A stretch of 64,000 bases of DNA, taken from NCBI RefSeq assembly GCF_030272615.1, contig NC_081406.1, positions 261,565,386 to 261,629,385 on the forward strand. Reading direction: 5' to 3'. This document shows, in pieces, positions 22,690-33,517 of the stretch (positions are counted from its first letter, which is position 1; each line of letters opens with the position of its first letter). The position numbers and the translations under genes were made by a program. Below the pieces are notes generated by a model. That model saw only the letters and a program-made list of their open reading frames with translations, did no database searches and was not told the DNA's origin. This DNA is from Cryptomeria japonica (taxonomy: Eukaryota > Streptophyta > Pinopsida > Cupressales > Cupressaceae).

Positions 22690-25600
22690 GGTATCTGCAT
22701 CCGGTATTGCTACACCTCTGGCAGTTGGAATTTCTTATAGAGCAAGGCCCGTTTTCAAAAAGTATCCTTTCAAATTTGTTGAAGATGATCCAGAAGAAGC
22801 ATTTTCTTCAGTCTTTGTATGGTGTTCTTCACAATGAAGATATCAGGGCATACATTCACTACGATATTAAAGAACTTGGAAATGCAAACATTCTTTCACT
22901 CTATAACAAGCATATGACAAATAGTTTGGGAAATTTGAAGCTCAAATATAAGATTCTTCATGACAAGGGTTTCATACAGTTTATCCATTTTTCGGTATTT
23001 GATGAAGCGGAATGGGTGTGGTACATTCTAAGCAGGGTTCATGATGAGTTGATATGGCTAGACAGACCTCATAAGATTACAAAGGAGACCATTCAAACAG
23101 TCACATGCTTGAGTGCAACCAATGAGATCTCTAATCTAAGGAAAGTACAAAACACCACTATGGCAGCTTTTACTGATTCCGAATATGACAACCAGTCGAT
23201 GATAGTTAGTTATATAGTTGAGCATGATGTGAGATTTGAATCAATGGTGGTGGGCTACAAGGTATATCAATCCAGCAGGCAGAACTCAGTCTCTGGTACT
23301 TCCATACTTTGCATATCAGATGGTCAAGGAGGATAAAAGGTATGATATTTGTTCAGTACTCCTAAGTGAATTGATGAGTAACTTTTAGAAAATAAATCAA
23401 GATAACAAACATACCTTCAAGTTTGGATCCCTTATTGTTTCTTTAGCATTATACTTCATGAATGAGATCCTTGGTATAGGAAAAGCCCAATGGGCTTATG
23501 ACAAACCAGTGGCTATGCAAATTAAGGAAGGATTGTTGGTTATAGGTGACACTGTAATGACAATATTTGCCTTATGGGGCTATTTCAAGAACTTCCAAGC
23601 CACTATGAAAAAAAGAGAGAGAATTCCTAAGACCATAGTAGAGAAATATGAGAAAACTATCTATTTTATGGTGGACAAGGATCAATGTCTGATGGAGTTA
23701 GTTGGCCCAAGAACTATGTGGATCATGCCAATGGGGTATGAGGTTTATGTTGACATGCTTGATGCATATGCTCAACACATGTTGAGCCAACTGGTGGACT
23801 AGAAAGAACTAAGATTTGACACATTTAAGGAGAAGGATATGGGCTTGCACAAGAAATTCACTGAACCGGCAAGGAAAAGGAAAATAAGGAAAGAAGTTGA
23901 AGTGGTTGCAGAGCAGATGGGGATTACAAGAGAAGCTATGCAAAGGGACAAAGAACAAAACACATTAAAGGAAGAGGATATGGTAAAGCCACAAACCAAA
24001 CTGATATCTTCACCTTCGAAGCAATACAAGGCCAAACCCAAAAAATCTACACCTACCTCTGATGTGCAGAAGTTGGTACCTCCACCCAAGCCTAAACCAG
24101 GATCATCTACCAGTGGAGCTGAGAAGAGGGAGAAGGATAAATATTCAAGGCAATATGTTGCAACAAAAGAGGAAAGAGAGTCAGATGAAGAGGTGAGGTA
24201 AGTAAATAAGACTACCACCTATGCAAGGGTAGTCCAGAAACCTACATCCGGTGATGATCCTCTTGTCAAGAAAGCTAAGTCACAAGGAGAGCAATCCGAC
24301 AAGACAAGGGTAGGCAAGAAGAAATCTGAGATAGATGAAACCCTCAAGTCCGATAAGATTGAAGGTTCCTTCACTATTGTACCCCCATTATAGAAGATTG
24401 TTGATACAATAGTTAATGAAGGTAATTTGACAAACCTTTATGTATATTATGAGCATTCTTCTGAGAAAGTTCGAAGAGCTATTGAAGAGATAGTTGTCCC
24501 TTATATGAATTCTTTTAGTAAAGCATTGATTGAATTGTCATCCCTTAATCTGAAAGAGTTGTATGATATCTTGGATACTCTGAGACACATAGCTAGTATA
24601 GAAGATGAAAGGATAAAAGAACTAACCTTAGTAAAGCTATGTCCAGAAATAACAAGAGAGGATATACCAAGAATTTTAAAGGACATTCAAGCAAAGACAC
24701 TTCTCCTCCAATGACTCATGTACAAACAAAAGTTTCTCAGGATCATCCCATTGTACAAATTGATCCGGTTGAACAAGAAGCTATAGATGATCTCATTGCA
24801 AATCAGGAAATCAACGACTCCGGTGATGCTACTCGTGATCCTCCAGAGATTGAGATCATAGCAGAGATTCTAGCTGAGGAGATGGGTGATGCTAGAAAGA
24901 ATAAAGATGATGGCAAAGAGGGCAAAAAGGATAAGAATGAAGAAGTTGGGAAGGAAAAGGGTGAAGAACAAACTAACAAGTCTCCAACAACCATGATAGC
25001 ATTCATTGTTCCTGACAAAGGTAAGTAGATTGCAGATGTTGAGGATGACTTATCTCATGGTTTAGTAGATATGAGCACCTTATCCCTTCTTCAAGCATTC
25101 AAACTTGCCACTCTCACACAAATCAAGGCAAGTGAGGACCTGTTGAAATCACAATGTGAGGAAAAAAAAGTTATCTTTAGCCACAAAAGTTTTGGAGAAG
25201 ATTTTGCTAGATTACAGATAGGATTATGGTGCTTCACCGTCTAGAAATGTAAAGAATATGCTAAGTGACGTTGAGACTCATTTTGAATCATTAGAAAAGG
25301 TTACAGGTGAATTAGTTCAGAAGAGGTTTAATGATATGGAGTTGCAACAAAATTGGAAGATGATTGAGGGAGACATAATAAGTCTAAGAATTGTCGTGAA
25401 GAGTGTAGAAGATGCACTAGATGAAGGCGGCAAAATATTCAAATCATGTCTCTTTTTGCCCAAGTTTACTGTAGATATTGATAAGAAAATAATATATCTT
25501 GAAGAGAAACTAGCTGGTATTGGTCATTCATTTGCCCCTCATTCAATTTTTCCAAGTTCTCTTGAAGCTCAAATAATAGATCTCACTAAAAAAATAAAGG

Positions 25601-25866
25601 GCTTGCATAAAGAAAAAGAGCAAGTTTTAAGAAGAGTGGGAGAACTAAGAAGTCTGATCACTGACCAGATGGACACCTTACTTGGAGCTCTCTAGGATGC
25701 AGTCAGTGCTTTAGGTAAACCGGTGCCATCGGATCTCAAAGGTGTTGAAATTCATGCATATATGTCCAGTGCCTTAATAAATGTTTTAGATTGTTTCCTA
25801 AGAGGATGTAATGAGTACTTGAAATCCTTGAAGGTCACTTATGTAGACATTTTAAAATTCATGTAA
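22690..25866 (+). pseudogene. Long unrecognised ORF of copia B (decayed)
   Basis: I do not recognise this gene. From ATG 22690 (MVSASGIATPLAVGISYRAR) coding-like sequence runs for about 1050 codons. After a frameshift near 22790 comes 22707-23336, with RAYIHYDIKELGNANILSLY, DEAEWVWYILSRVHDEL and VRFESMVVGYKVYQSSR. Pieces 23458-23802, 23839-24201, 24427-24714 and 25258-25695 all share one frame, separated mostly by single stops; 24639-25028 lies in another frame. The middle is basic and proline/lysine-rich, 24800-25000 is acidic, and the C-terminal third is helical. No RT, integrase or protease motif appears. It could be a captured host gene or a structural protein of a non-autonomous lineage. 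Confidence 0.65.
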
Positions 25867-26088
25867 ATTATTGCATTCATTTATACATAAGTTTTGGTGG
25901 ATTCCTACCCTTTGCCATTAATGTCAAAGGGGGAGAGATTTGGGAGAGAAAAGTGAAAAATGATGCTCATTCTTAGGGGGAGTCAGTTGAGTGTATAGAT
26001 TTTAGATTGTTGGATTGCTTGTAGTTTTTTGAGTTTTGGAACACTTATCATTTTTCACAGTGTTACCATCAATGCCAAAGGGGGAGAT
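25867..26088 (+). other. Copia B 3' region with two polypurine tracts
   Basis: A purine tract, AATGTCAAAGGGGGAGAGAT, lies at about 25919-25938. A second, AATGCCAAAGGGGGAGAT, lies at 26071-26088 and directly abuts the 3' LTR. The second is the functional position; the first looks like an internal duplicate. Confidence 0.75.
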
Positions 26089-27250
26089 TGTTGGCATAAG
26101 ACACTTTTGCGGTGATGCTCCATTGAATATTGATGATGTTTGGTGCATGATATTTCTTAGGAGTTGTCATTTACGACAACTCAGCCTATTGATCTTATCT
26201 GGTATGGAGTTTGGGATATCCAGATGTCTTGAGTAAGTTTTGGTATAAGTTTGTCGATGATACTCAATATCCAGTTTTGGTGAGCATTTCTCATTTCTGG
26301 TGTTGTGTTTTGGGTTTTAGTGATCAGAGTTAAGTTGATTGAGTATGAGAAGTAGATCATCATGCAATCCCATCCTTCGGTGTTATTTATTAAGCATGTT
26401 AGAAGGTCTAGTATCTGGTAGAGCAATAAAACAGGGTTATCTTCATGATTGGCCGTGTAAAGTGTGGACCAGATTCTTTGAGGTGATTCTAGTGGTTGTT
26501 GGTAAGATTGAGGTAATTGGATCGACTTATGGGAAGCATGTGAACATATGTTTTGGATCCAAAATATGGTTTTATGAATATTTGAGCCGACTTGAAGCTA
26601 CACATTTCATATTTTGATATTTTGAGAAGCCAACTTGTGGGAGATCAATTTTGTTAGTGCGGATATACAAGATCAACTTGGATAATGTTTTTAGGAGATA
26701 AGACAATGTGTTAGATGATTGTGGGAGTGATTGAGTGCAATTTAACATGTGCACCTTAAGTTTTGTTGATCCAGTAATTAGTAGCAGAGCAGAATATAGC
26801 AGTTTATCAGAACAACACAACGGATCACTTTGTGCCTAACCGGAACTGTCATTTGGCATAGTTAGATGCTTTTCTTTAGTTCATTTCTCATTGTAATCAT
26901 TTTGTATTATCATGTAAGGCAGTGAGCCTTCCTTCGAGTTGTAGACCTTTTGTAATTGAGCAGTGAGCTCTAGGCAGTGTGCCTGATTGCATGTGTATTC
27001 CCCTAATGTAATATTGTTCTAATACTGGCCATAGTATAATGATATTGTGGGTTCAAATCCCACAATGAGTTTTCCCTTTTTGGGTTTCCACGTAAAAATA
27101 TTGATGTTATGGTTATGTGCTTATTTGCTTTGTGTTTTTGTACTTTAGTTTCTTACTTGTGCATCTGGTGGTTAAAGAATCATGTTAACAAATTTGATAA
27201 CTATAGAACACTGATTCACCCCCCCCTCTTAGTGTTCATTGATTCCAACA
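26089..27250 (+). repeat. Copia B 3' LTR
   Basis: 1162 bp, TGTTGGCATAAG to GATTCCAACA, matching the 5' LTR with scattered differences. The hairpin is retained at 27047-27063 and the C-run near 27218-27230. TCAAC follows at 27251-27255. Confidence 0.92.
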
Positions 27251-27255
27251 TCAAC
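27251..27255. repeat. Target-site duplication of copia B, right
   Basis: TCAAC, identical to 19901-19905. Confidence 0.88.
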
Positions 27256-27445
27256 TACTAAAAGAAAAAAGTGGGTGTCTTTATCACCTTTCCCTCTCTC
27301 CCAAGACCTCGAAGGTGTGTAGAAAGGTACTTAATGCAACAATGGGTCCACCCTAGACACAAAAAAGTTCTTTTTCCCTTATATATCACAATGTGTGATT
27401 TATTCTATTGATAAGGAAGACTCATGTCAATTTTAAAGTCCAAAC

Positions 27446-27600
27446 TGAGGTGTGAGATACACATGTGCATATCTATTTTAAACACCAAAATGAAGTGTGA
27501 GATCATGCATGTCAATTTTAATCCCAAGATTTATTTTAAGCACCTAGATGAAGTGTGAGATCATGCATGTCAATTTTATACCCAAAATCCAAAAGTGAAT
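27446..27600. repeat. Tandem repeat, about 45-58 bp units, in gypsy LTR
   Basis: Three units start with TGARGTGTGAGAT at 27446, 27491 and 27549. They share CATGTCAATTTTA and ATTTTAARCACC segments. Confidence 0.7.
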
Positions 27601-27754
27601 TAACCCTAAAGGATCCTGCAATCAAATTATTAGTGGTCTAAAAAATAATTTGGGATGATCAATCCTTCTCTGTAATTTTGCCACATCCTGCAAATAGGAA
27701 ATCAATAACCAGAAAACCACACAATAAACAAGAAAATGGAAAGCCAATTATCTA

Positions 27755-27865
27755 CTAAACGAATGCGGTACAATAAACCTATGAATGCGTAAGCCTGACT
27801 GAACGAATGCAGAATTCTGACAGGACGATTACGTAACTCTGTCAAGATGATTGCATAACAATGAC
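27755..27865. repeat. Degenerate repeat of about 28 bp in gypsy LTR
   Basis: The motif ACGAATGCGTAANNCTGNC recurs about four times with changes. A related set lies at 28265-28425. Confidence 0.55.
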
Positions 27866-28264
27866 AATATAAATGTGACACAAAGAAAAGAAGAGGATTA
27901 AAACCCAACAAAAAATAAACACCAACCAAAAACCTACAAAATCAAATATTAACCTCTAGGCAAATCTCTCATCAACCAGTCTATGTTAATCAAGTCATAT
28001 TTCACTATCTATGATAGAACAAGGTTGTCAAATTTAGCAATAGCCACTTGGTCTTTTCAGTCTTGTATTCTTTTTTCCACTTTTAGGATTCACCAGTAAT
28101 GTTTGGCTCACCTTTTCTGTTCAGTTGTTCTTTGAGCACTTGAAATCTTAAATTTCACTTGCGTGCTATGAGATATTATATTTAAATCAACATAAAAAGT
28201 TAAACTCTTCAAATTTATAGAATTTAATGATGAATTAGACAAAACAAAGAACAAAAAATTGGGA

Positions 28265-28425
28265 TAATGTAATTGACAACATGCAAAATTAATAACAGCA
28301 AATGCATAAAATTGTCTGGACTAATGCATAATCATATCTGCATGAATGTGTAATACTGTCTAAACGAATGCGTAAATCTGTCTATACAGATGTAGTAGCC
28401 TATCTAAACAAATGCATAATATTTA
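28265..28425. repeat. Second degenerate repeat cluster in gypsy LTR
   Basis: Units such as CTGTCTAAACGAATGCGTAA and CTATCTAAACAAATGCATAA recur about every 25-30 bp. They are the same motif type as at 27755-27865. Confidence 0.55.
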
Positions 28426-29866
28426 GATCCGCTTGTGGAATCCATACAAAACCTGCAAGAATCCTCAAAATCCGTACAATTATGCAAAAAACACAAAAGA
28501 AACTTGGAAGGATAATTAGTTGTTATTCATGTCTGGTTCACTATTGTTTTCATGCCAAAAATCATCATAGCTAATTAGAAAATAAGGAAAATCACGAATT
28601 CCTTAACTATTTAAGCAATCCTAAACATAAATGAATGAAATAGATGCATAATTTAATCAATTAAACAATATAAAACTCCCTATTTTGCATCATAGCTTCC
28701 ATTGTTCTTCTCTTCTTTGTGGTATGGTGGCTCTCAGATTGCGCTGCTAACCTGCAACTAACACAAGATTTCAAAGTTCGTGATTGTTGAAAACAAAGAA
28801 TTGATCCTGAATTTATAGATTTTTGGAGAGGATTGAATAAGAGGTGGAACTCAAGTGAGATCAAAGGCTAATTGATAGTTAAAATGCTGATTTGAAGATG
28901 GAATAAAATGATTGAGAGGTAGAATTCAATTGATGGAATAGATAAATGAGTTAACTGATTGAGAAAACAACTGATTAAAAGATGAAAAAGAATGATTGGA
29001 GGAGAATTAAAGAGATGATTTAATTAATCAATTAAAATAGATCGAATTGTTAACTAGAGATGACTGATTGAATGCTTTTTGGAAAAAAGCAAATTAGAAG
29101 ATAGAAATAAATGATTGGAGAGAATTTGAAGGAATGATTTAATTAATCAGTTAATTGAATTGATTAATTTAACATGCGTTGTAGGATATTTTATTGCATA
29201 TCAATTTCATCTTGCATGCTTTTGAATATTATTTAGGAATTCAATTTGAATTTTTGCATGATAATGAATTTTTATAATTCAATTTGATTTTGGAATATAT
29301 TTAGAACTTGACTTAAAAACTCAATTTAATTTTTGAATGCTAATTGAATTTTGATTTTATTTAAATTCAACTTGATCTTTGAAATCATGCAAACTTGATT
29401 TAGGAATTCAATGTGATTTTTGAAATCATGAAATTGAAATGCACATGTAATGAAATTAGATGATCAGAAGAATATGAATTTGAATTAGAAGAATTAATGA
29501 TATTAAACAAAATTAGAATTTGGAGATTTGGAATTTGAATTTGAATTAGAAGAATAAATTAGTTAATTAAATAATTTAAAGAAACTATTTAAATATTTAG
29601 AAATTGAATTTAGATAAATAATTAGGATTATTCAATTAAAGGAATTAAATCACAATTAATTAAATAATAGGTATTTAATTAATATTAGAAAAGGGTTTAA
29701 TGACTAATTGATTAGAAATAGAAATAGAAATAATTAGTAATGTTATGAAGAAATATGAACCTAGAAGAATAAGATTAATTAACTTAATTAAATAATTAAA
29801 AAATTATTTAATCAATTAAGATGAATAATTAGTGCATGATCAATGAGAAATTTTTAGGTGTCTACA

Positions 29867-30949
29867 TTAACTTCAAGGGATTCAATTTTCTCATCATCCC
29901 TTAGTTGATTATCATTCTCTTCAACCCTAACTTTTTCAATTAGATGGGGTCATAAGTGTCTATCATAAATATCATTGCAAGAACAAAATTCTTGGACCAA
30001 GTAATGTTGGGAAATTGAGTAGATAAACTTCTCTTAATGAGAAAAACAACTAGACAATGGTGGGATAGAGAGGAATGGGTCCTCTTCCTCCTAAATTTTG
30101 TGGCCATCCTTTTGAGCATGTTCTATAGGTAGTTAAGAACATTTACTAACCTATTATGGCATAAATGGTTCAATAGTTTAAAATGCATTGTGTAAAGAAG
30201 AGAATTTCTTCCATCCCAAATACCTAATTACGTGGACTACCACTTCTCTCCATAACTAAGGTAAAAATATATGCTTCGTTCCTTGTGGTGTGGACTCAAA
30301 GCTCTCTAGCCCTTGTAAATTTTGCCACCACATCTGCAACTATAGGATACATTTCTCCTATCATGGGCAACCCAAATGCCTCTGAGGTTGCAGCCTCTGA
30401 AGCTTCTACTCTTAGATGTAGCTACAAATTGCTATGTCATTAAAGATAATCTTCATCCATTAGTAATAATGTATGATCCTTTGGTTCTCTTATGATAATG
30501 TTCCCACCAATTGTTATGCTTGCTCAAAAATCCATTACTAACAAATGAACTTTCTAATTCCACTCTAAACTTTACTCTAAAATTTTGAATTTCACGCTAT
30601 AGAGTTTGTGGAATAGGATTCACTATTATAAATATGCAAACTAAGAATCAAACCCATTCACATCAATCCACATTAAGGAAATGACCAATAGGTCCAACTT
30701 CGAACCTATTAGTATAGTTGGGCACAAATGGTTGGTAATTTCCTTTAATTGAATTATTATAATTGGATAAGATAGAATGATTAAATGCAAGGATTAGTGC
30801 TAATAATGCAAACTTGAGAGTAATCAACATAAATAAGAAGCTACATATTAGATATGTTAACTTTGAGTACAAATCTAGTAATAAGGAACAAAAAAGAATC
30901 TGCATCTATAATTTAAGCCCAAAACTATTGGACTATGTCAATAGGCATT
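29867..30949. other. Unassigned flank between two LTR regions, possible decayed coding
   Basis: No retroelement motif is visible. On the minus strand there are short coding-like stretches: about 38 codons at 30296-30409 and, further left, a frame with two stops running to the gypsy LTR edge. I cannot assign them. This may be the pre-existing sequence into which the outer gypsy inserted. Confidence 0.3.
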
Positions 30950-32064
30950 CTAGTCCTGAAGGTGTCAGATGTAGATATTGGAAACAAATTTGAGATCATA
31001 ATGTCGCTCAAAATATCTCCCTAAAATATTGTCGAAAAAGTGTCAGACATAGGGATACCCCAACGTCTAAGGTTTTTTTCTTCTTCAAAATTTGGTTATT
31101 TTTCTTAGTCTGTAATTTTTGAATCTACAATCCTACTTTGATAAACCTATAACCTATACACACACGAGAGAAAAAATGGTGTTGGGTTGATAAGGGTTTG
31201 TCTAAGTCAAACCCCAAGCTTGGAATTAACTCTATAATGATGAATAAATATAAAAGAGAGCTCACCCTTGAAGGGTGGAGGCTAGATTTGCAATAAATGC
31301 TTAATTTAAATGTTATACCTTCATTCATGAAAGGTTGATGTTTCTATTTAGGAACTCATAGATGTCATATTAACTTGATCATGGATATTGTAATGAATGC
31401 TTGAAATATGAATACTTGACCTCTCCTTCACTGCCTTAATTTTTTTTTGATTGCTTGCTCGATTGAAACACTTGATTTGAAGTAAATTCCTTGATGAGAG
31501 ATGTTTCAAATTAGGGGATAATACTTTCCTTTATACCTAACCCGACCTCATGAAACATGTCAAAATTTTTGAAGAATCAATTTTATGCTTTTGGATTCGA
31601 TTATGTATGGACTATTTTTTAACATCAACATTTCAGGTCATACTACGTGATCCATTCAGCTCCTTGAACTCTCTCTCATCTTGATGATGGATCATGTTGT
31701 GTGACCTTAAACATTCGTGTTAAAAAATAGCCCATACACAATCGAATCCAGAAGCATAAAATTGATAGTTACATGGATTGTGAAAATCTTTTAGCACTTA
31801 TAATTACAAAGAAGGTTGACATTGGGTATTATTTCCCACTCAATTTTTTTCCAATTGTTAGAGGATTAAAATTTGGGCCATTTTGGTCTATACTATGGCA
31901 CCTAGCACCCTAGTCTAATCCTTCACAACAAAAATCAAAGACCACAAATTTGGCACTAGTTTGAGAATAATTGGGCATAATATGGGCATAGAAGGTAGAA
32001 ACACTAAATTGACGCCCAAGTGGGCATGAAATTGTATGAGGATACAATTTACAACACTACATTC
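30950..32064 (-). repeat. Decayed LTR of a Tat-like element related to element E
   Basis: The right edge, ACAATTTACAACACTACA at 32047-32064, is followed by TTCAGCCCCCACTTTAGTAG. It mirrors the LTR edge and polypurine tract of element E (ACAATTTACGACGCTACA, then TTTAGCCCCCACTTTAGCAG). Inside, GTCTAAGTCAAACCCC near 31200 matches the E LTR block CCTTAGTCAAACCCCC. The left boundary is not defined. A 191-bp inverted repeat (31576-31766) lies within it. Confidence 0.6.
31576..31766. repeat. Inverted repeat with 79-bp arms (foldback or MITE-like)
   Basis: The left arm 31576-31654 starts ATCAATTTTATGCTTTTGG and ends GTGATCCA. The right arm 31688-31766 is its reverse complement with roughly a dozen mismatches and no obvious gap. 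The loop is 33 nt (31655-31687). A transcript would form a long imperfect hairpin. No matching terminal duplication is obvious, so a MITE, a foldback element or a hairpin-RNA locus all remain possible. Confidence 0.85.
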
Positions 32065-32277
32065 AGCCCCCACTTTAGTAGGAGTATAAACTTATGCTCA
32101 TACTCTTGTTAAAGTATAATATAGCATTGAAAGACTTTCACTAAGAAATTAAAGAGAAAAGAAACACCAAGCCCCCAAGGACTTATGATCTCATTAGTCT
32201 AAAACATCAAGATAAAAGGAGTAACAATGAAGAAACACATGGAACATGTGAAAAAGAAGAAGAGAATACAACTTATA

Positions 32278-32505
32278 GGTCTAGTAAGGAACTAGTTACT
32301 ATGAGACATATGCGAAGAGAGAGGGAAGAGACATGACTTCTTGGTCTAGTAAGGAACTAGTTACTATGAGACATATGCGAAGAGAGAGGGAAGAGACATG
32401 ACTTCTTGGTCTAGTAAGGAACTAGTTACTATGAGACATATGCGAAGAGAGAGGGAAGAGACATGACTTCTTGGTCTAGTAAGGAGTTGCTTACTATGAG
32501 TCGTG
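32278..32505. repeat. 65-bp tandem repeat, three full copies and a partial one
   Basis: Units begin GGTCTAGTAAGGAACTAG at 32278, 32343 and 32408, with a diverged partial unit at 32473. The three full copies are essentially identical, so the expansion is recent compared with the decayed sequence around it. Confidence 0.92.
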
Positions 32506-33512
32506 TTGGCACAAAGAGAGATTACAAAGAAAAAAATTGGTCTGCTAAATAATCTAAAAAAAACATGATTGCAAAATGGATGTTGTAGCATGTAGCAAGT
32601 ACAAATATTATAAAACAAAGCCTGACCTTGCAAAGTAATCTAAATAGAAATAAACTACAAAATGGGTGTTGCAAAGTGCACCAAGCATATCATTGTCTTT
32701 GATTAAAGTGTACAAACCAAACCTTGTGGTGTGTGCACAAAGTAACATAAAGTGGAGTGCATGCCCCCATATTTAAGCAATTGCTTCCTTACCAAGAGAA
32801 ATAAGGTAGAATACATACATCCAAAATACAAGCACATCGTAATAGTGAAATGTCCCCAAGCATAGGCAAATCAAAGTTGTTGGTTCACAAGACACAAAAG
32901 ATAGCACATAAGGGATCCACTATTTAGGACCTACATGCACATCAGATAAATCATGTATATCAAGTGTGATTGAAATGAATTGACCTCATCCCCCAAAGGT
33001 AGTGGAACTATGAGCACAATGGAAGAAGAGAACATAAGATGAACAACACAATTATTTTTGGATCAACATGGAAGAGACCAAAAATATTTGTAAGGACCTC
33101 AAAAATTCAAACTATATAAATTTTCAATTAATACATTTAACACATCATCAAATAGGAATTACTCTCGAAACTCCCTATAAATATAAAAATTAAATACAAT
33201 TTATAATTACAATTTCAACGAGTTCAAGTGATTATTCTAAGAAAGCACATATACATAAGTTATGAGTACAGTGCCATTGGCCCACATGTCGTGATGATTA
33301 TTGTCACGAAGGAATGCGCAGGCATGAAGCTAAGTATGAAGCCCAACAATCCTGTGAAACATGGGAATACTTTCACACTTGTGGGTATGCCTATATTGAA
33401 AGTAGACCTCCAGATTATAGGCCAACTGCTTGTAAGATGAATCTCTTGCAAACTAATCTGTTGAGAAAAAGGATAGAAGGAATATTGAATTAAACCTATC
33501 CTAGGAGGTGAT

Positions 33513-33517
33513 GCACC
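33513..33517. repeat. Target-site duplication of element E, left
   Basis: GCACC, repeated at 41973-41977. Confidence 0.88.

Larger units (their letters stand above)
19906..27250 (+). mobile_element. Copia B: non-autonomous copia-type element without pol
   Basis: Matching LTRs of about 1.15 kb begin TGTTGGCATAAG and end GATTCCAACA. They are flanked by TCAAC on both sides, so the ends are exact. A copia-type primer site, a polypurine tract and a coiled-coil plus zinc-knuckle gag fragment identify the family. No protease, integrase, RT or RNase H is visible. In their place the interior carries a decayed ORF of about 1000 codons (22690-25866) that I do not recognise. The element lies inside the 5' LTR of the outer gypsy. 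Confidence 0.9.
1..29866 (-). mobile_element. Ty3/gypsy LTR retrotransposon, Tat-like, carrying two nested copia elements
   Basis: The same AT-rich sequence ends with TGTCTACA at 426 and again at 29866, so these are the minus-strand starts of a 3' and a 5' LTR. Between them, read right to left, lie gag, retropepsin, G-patch, reverse transcriptase, RNase H, a second RNase H and integrase, with no chromodomain. That order and the extra RNase H are characteristic of the Tat (Ogre-like) gypsy lineage. Copia A (5805-13444) and copia B (19906-27250) sit inside it. Without them the visible element is about 15 kb, and its 3' LTR continues beyond the left edge of the window. The polyprotein has many stops and frameshifts, so the copy is dead. 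Confidence 0.85.
27256..29866 (-). repeat. Outer gypsy 5' LTR, U3 part
   Basis: The last 419 bp (29448-29866) match the left LTR at 1-426. The rest is AT-rich with no credible gene and joins 19905 once copia B is removed. The gypsy LTR is thus probably about 3 kb, long as in some Tat elements. Several degenerate tandem repeats lie inside. Confidence 0.7.
32065..33517 (-). other. Remnant interior of the E-related element
   Basis: It begins with a polypurine-type tract (32065-32082), so it should be the 3' non-coding end of the element whose LTR ends at 32064. It contains a 65-bp tandem repeat (32278-32505) and no recognisable protein. It is interrupted by element E at 33517; the other side resumes at 41978. 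Confidence 0.5.

Noticed and set aside
23799-24218. Minus-strand ORF of 139 codons
   Set aside because: Serine/leucine-rich shadow of the plus-strand reading frame of copia B.
32278-32505. CRISPR-like array
   Set aside because: Repeats are directly adjacent with no unique spacers, and the genome is a plant.
32364-32633. Minus-strand ORF of 89 codons
   Set aside because: Open only because it reads through the 65-bp tandem repeat.
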